NCBI GenBank assembly: GCA_002506015.1
Contig: DAWR01000177.1
Span: forward strand, 1 to 5,968
Direction: 5' to 3'
Source: Candidatus Methanogasteraceae archaeon UBA261
GTDB lineage: Archaea > Halobacteriota > Methanosarcinia > Methanosarcinales > Methanogasteraceae
DNA: 5,968 nucleotides
Shown here: piece after piece, positions 4,437 through 5,968 of the stretch
How positions within the stretch are numbered: position 1 is the first letter of the stretch
How the letters are laid out: every line of letters starts with the position of its first letter
Made by a program: the position numbers and the translations under genes
The notes under the pieces: generated by a model
Told to the model about the DNA's origin: nothing
Databases searched by the model: none
Seen by the model: only the letters and a program-made list of their open reading frames with translations

Positions 4437-5968
4437 ATGGCAGATGAAGGGGGCGTCCTTTCGAAGACGGTGGACGCAGGTTCTGGTATGGATGTGCCTG
4501 AGGAGCCTCAGGTTCCGTTTAACATCGACACCAGCACCACCAGCGGCACTGACACTGATAGCACGGACAATGGCAACGTCGACACTGATGTTGGCGCTGA
4601 TTCTGGCATTGATGGGGGCGGTGCAGCCGCGATTGCCACGGACGAGCTGATCCGCGATCTCAAAGGGAATGTCGAGAAGTCCAGAGAGGAGCAGGGGGCA
4701 GAAGTTCCCGAAAAAGAGAAGCTCTCGGTCAAGGAGAGACTCACATCCCTCTTTAAAAAGGATCAAGGTCCTGGATTGGAGCCTTATGATCCGGAAAAAC
4801 ATGGACCTCTTGTCACCTTCGACGGAAAGGACGGATACGAGGAGGTCAATAGGTACTGGGTGAATGAACCGTATTCGTTCATCGTGATTCTGCACAATCT
4901 CGAGCGGGATGACCTGTTGTATCAGGTGATTGAGCCGCGTCTGAGCAAACTCGAGTGCAATTTCATCGAGGAGATCCGGTCCAGGCTCAGAGACGTTCTT
5001 CTGGTAGAAGATATTGAAAACGAGGAAGATAAGGAACGAATCGTTGTAAGGAAAGTTAAATCGATCGTGCGGGACTATGCAATCGACATAGATATCGTAT
5101 CGCTCGAAAAGATACTCTATTACATCGTCAGAGATTTTATCAGGTTTGGAAAACTGGATCCGCTGATGTGGGATCCCACAATCGAGGACATATCCGCCAA
5201 CGGTCACGACATCCCGATTTATTTATATCACAAAGAATATTTGAACATCCCGACGTCCATCATTTATGCGGAGGAGGAATTGAACTCGTTCATAATCCAG
5301 CTCGCGCAGCGGAGCGGCAAGCACATATCCATAGCAGAGCCGATGGTCGATGCCGCGATGCCGGACGGTTCCCGAATCCAGATGACGCTCGGAACAGCCA
5401 TCACAGCTCATGGCAGCACGTTCACGATACGTAAGTTTAAGGACGTTCCGATCACGCCAATCGATCTGATTGGCTGGAAGACGTTTTCCTCCGAGGCAAT
5501 GGCTTATCTCTGGCTATGCATCGAAAACAACAAGAGTTTGATCTATGCAGGTGGAACCGCGTCAGGAAAGACGTCATCGCTTAATGCGGTCTCGCTATTC
5601 ATACCTGAGAAGGCAAAGATCGTGACGCTCGAAGACACGAGGGAATTGCAGCTCCCACACCCGAACTGGATTCCGAGCATGACGCGGGACGCATTCACGG
5701 CTGATGAGCGCGGCGCAATCGACATGTACGAACTGCTCAGGGGTGCGCTCAGGCAGCGTCCCGAGTATCTGCTGGTAGGTGAGGTGCGGGGCAAGGAAGC
5801 ACTCACGCTCTTTCAGGCGATGAGCACCGGGCACACGACGTTCTCGACGATGCACGCCGATTCTGTCACATCTGCGATACATCGTCTCGAGAACCCCCCG
5901 ATCAGTGTTCCGAGGGCGATGATACAGGCTCTCGACATCATGAGCATACAGGCGCAGATCTACGTGAA
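4437..5968 (+). CDS. Archaeal type II/IV secretion system ATPase (GspE/TadA/ArlI-type), 3' end cut off
   Basis: The 510 codons present encode a hexameric-type cytoplasmic ATPase that powers assembly or movement of type IV pilus-like, archaellum-like or secretion filaments. Residues 1-65 are an acidic Asp/Thr/Ser/Gly-rich, probably disordered tail, and 66-110 are charged. The archaeal N-terminal domain (about 112-330) includes EPYSFIVILHNL (144-155). The RecA-like motor follows, with Walker A GGTASGKT (372-379), an Asp box around TLEDTREL (Glu399, Asp400), Walker B RPEYLLVGEVRG (441-452, Glu449) and a His box TGHTTFSTMHAD (His466, His473). All motor motifs are intact. The ATG at 4437 is chosen because a strong Shine-Dalgarno site and a TATA box precede it. 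The window ends before the C-terminus. In archaea such genes are usually followed by a GspF/TadC/ArlJ-like membrane platform gene, which would lie to the right. Which filament it serves cannot be told here. Confidence 0.95.
   Translation, partial: MADEGGVLSKTVDAGSGMDVPEEPQVPFNIDTSTTSGTDTDSTDNGNVDTDVGADSGIDGGGAAAIATDELIRDLKGNVEKSREEQGAEVPEKEKLSVKERLTSLFKKDQGPGLEPYDPEKHGPLVTFDGKDGYEEVNRYWVNEPYSFIVILHNLERDDLLYQVIEPRLSKLECNFIEEIRSRLRDVLLVEDIENEEDKERIVVRKVKSIVRDYAIDIDIVSLEKILYYIVRDFIRFGKLDPLMWDPTIEDISANGHDIPIYLYHKEYLNIPTSIIYAEEELNSFIIQLAQRSGKHISIAEPMVDAAMPDGSRIQMTLGTAITAHGSTFTIRKFKDVPITPIDLIGWKTFSSEAMAYLWLCIENNKSLIYAGGTASGKTSSLNAVSLFIPEKAKIVTLEDTRELQLPHPNWIPSMTRDAFTADERGAIDMYELLRGALRQRPEYLLVGEVRGKEALTLFQAMSTGHTTFSTMHADSVTSAIHRLENPPISVPRAMIQALDIMSIQAQIYV

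Noticed and set aside
4323..5207. 294-codon minus-strand frame opposite the secretion ATPase
   Set aside because: It is the antisense shadow of a clearly conserved ATPase gene and matches no family I recognise.

Overview
The window is euryarchaeal chromosomal DNA. On the minus strand it carries three consecutive genes of the A-type (archaeal) ATP synthase, subunits F, A and B. On the plus strand it carries the start of an archaeal type II/IV secretion (pilus/archaellum-type) ATPase. The strong purine-rich ribosome-binding sites, the TATA-like boxes about 35-50 bases before starts, and the wording of the A and B subunits suggest a methanogen-like or ANME-like lineage (Methanomicrobia in the broad sense). 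The genus cannot be read from the sequence alone.

Layout, left to right. Bases 1-140 hold no convincing complete gene. There is a possible minus-strand promoter and start codon (ATG at 4-2) for a gene leaving the window on the left, and a 9-bp inverted repeat (75-83 / 112-120). Bases 141-512 (minus) encode an unrecognised 123-residue protein with two membrane spans. Bases 513-565 are a short gap. A perfect 9-bp hairpin (557-578) wraps around the atpB stop codon. Bases 566-3966 (minus) hold atpF-atpA-atpB, tightly packed: the atpF stop and atpA start overlap as ATGA, and the atpA stop TAG directly abuts the atpB ATG. Bases 3967-4436 are a 470-base divergent intergenic region, unusually rich in structure: an atpF promoter with a small palindrome and a perfect 12-bp tandem repeat behind it, a roughly 200-base structured segment flanked by 9-bp direct repeats (MITE-like or RNA-like), and a secretion-ATPase promoter with a 12-bp palindrome at its upstream edge. 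Bases 4437-5968 (plus) are the secretion ATPase, cut off by the window end after 510 codons.

How the genes work together. Subunits A and B form the catalytic head of the membrane-bound, ion-driven ATP synthase, and F is part of its central stalk. The familiar euryarchaeal order is H-I-K-E-C-F-A-B-D. Here the run begins at F and stops at B. Subunit C is absent upstream, where a promoter region and a divergent gene lie instead. Subunit D is absent downstream, where a small membrane protein lies instead. The synthase locus therefore looks split in this genome. The secretion ATPase has no evident functional link to the synthase beyond sharing the divergent promoter region.

No wholly new multi-gene system is visible. 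The most interesting unexplained parts are the structured 4113-4328 segment, the stop-codon hairpin at the end of atpB, the split ATP synthase operon, and the membrane protein that follows it.
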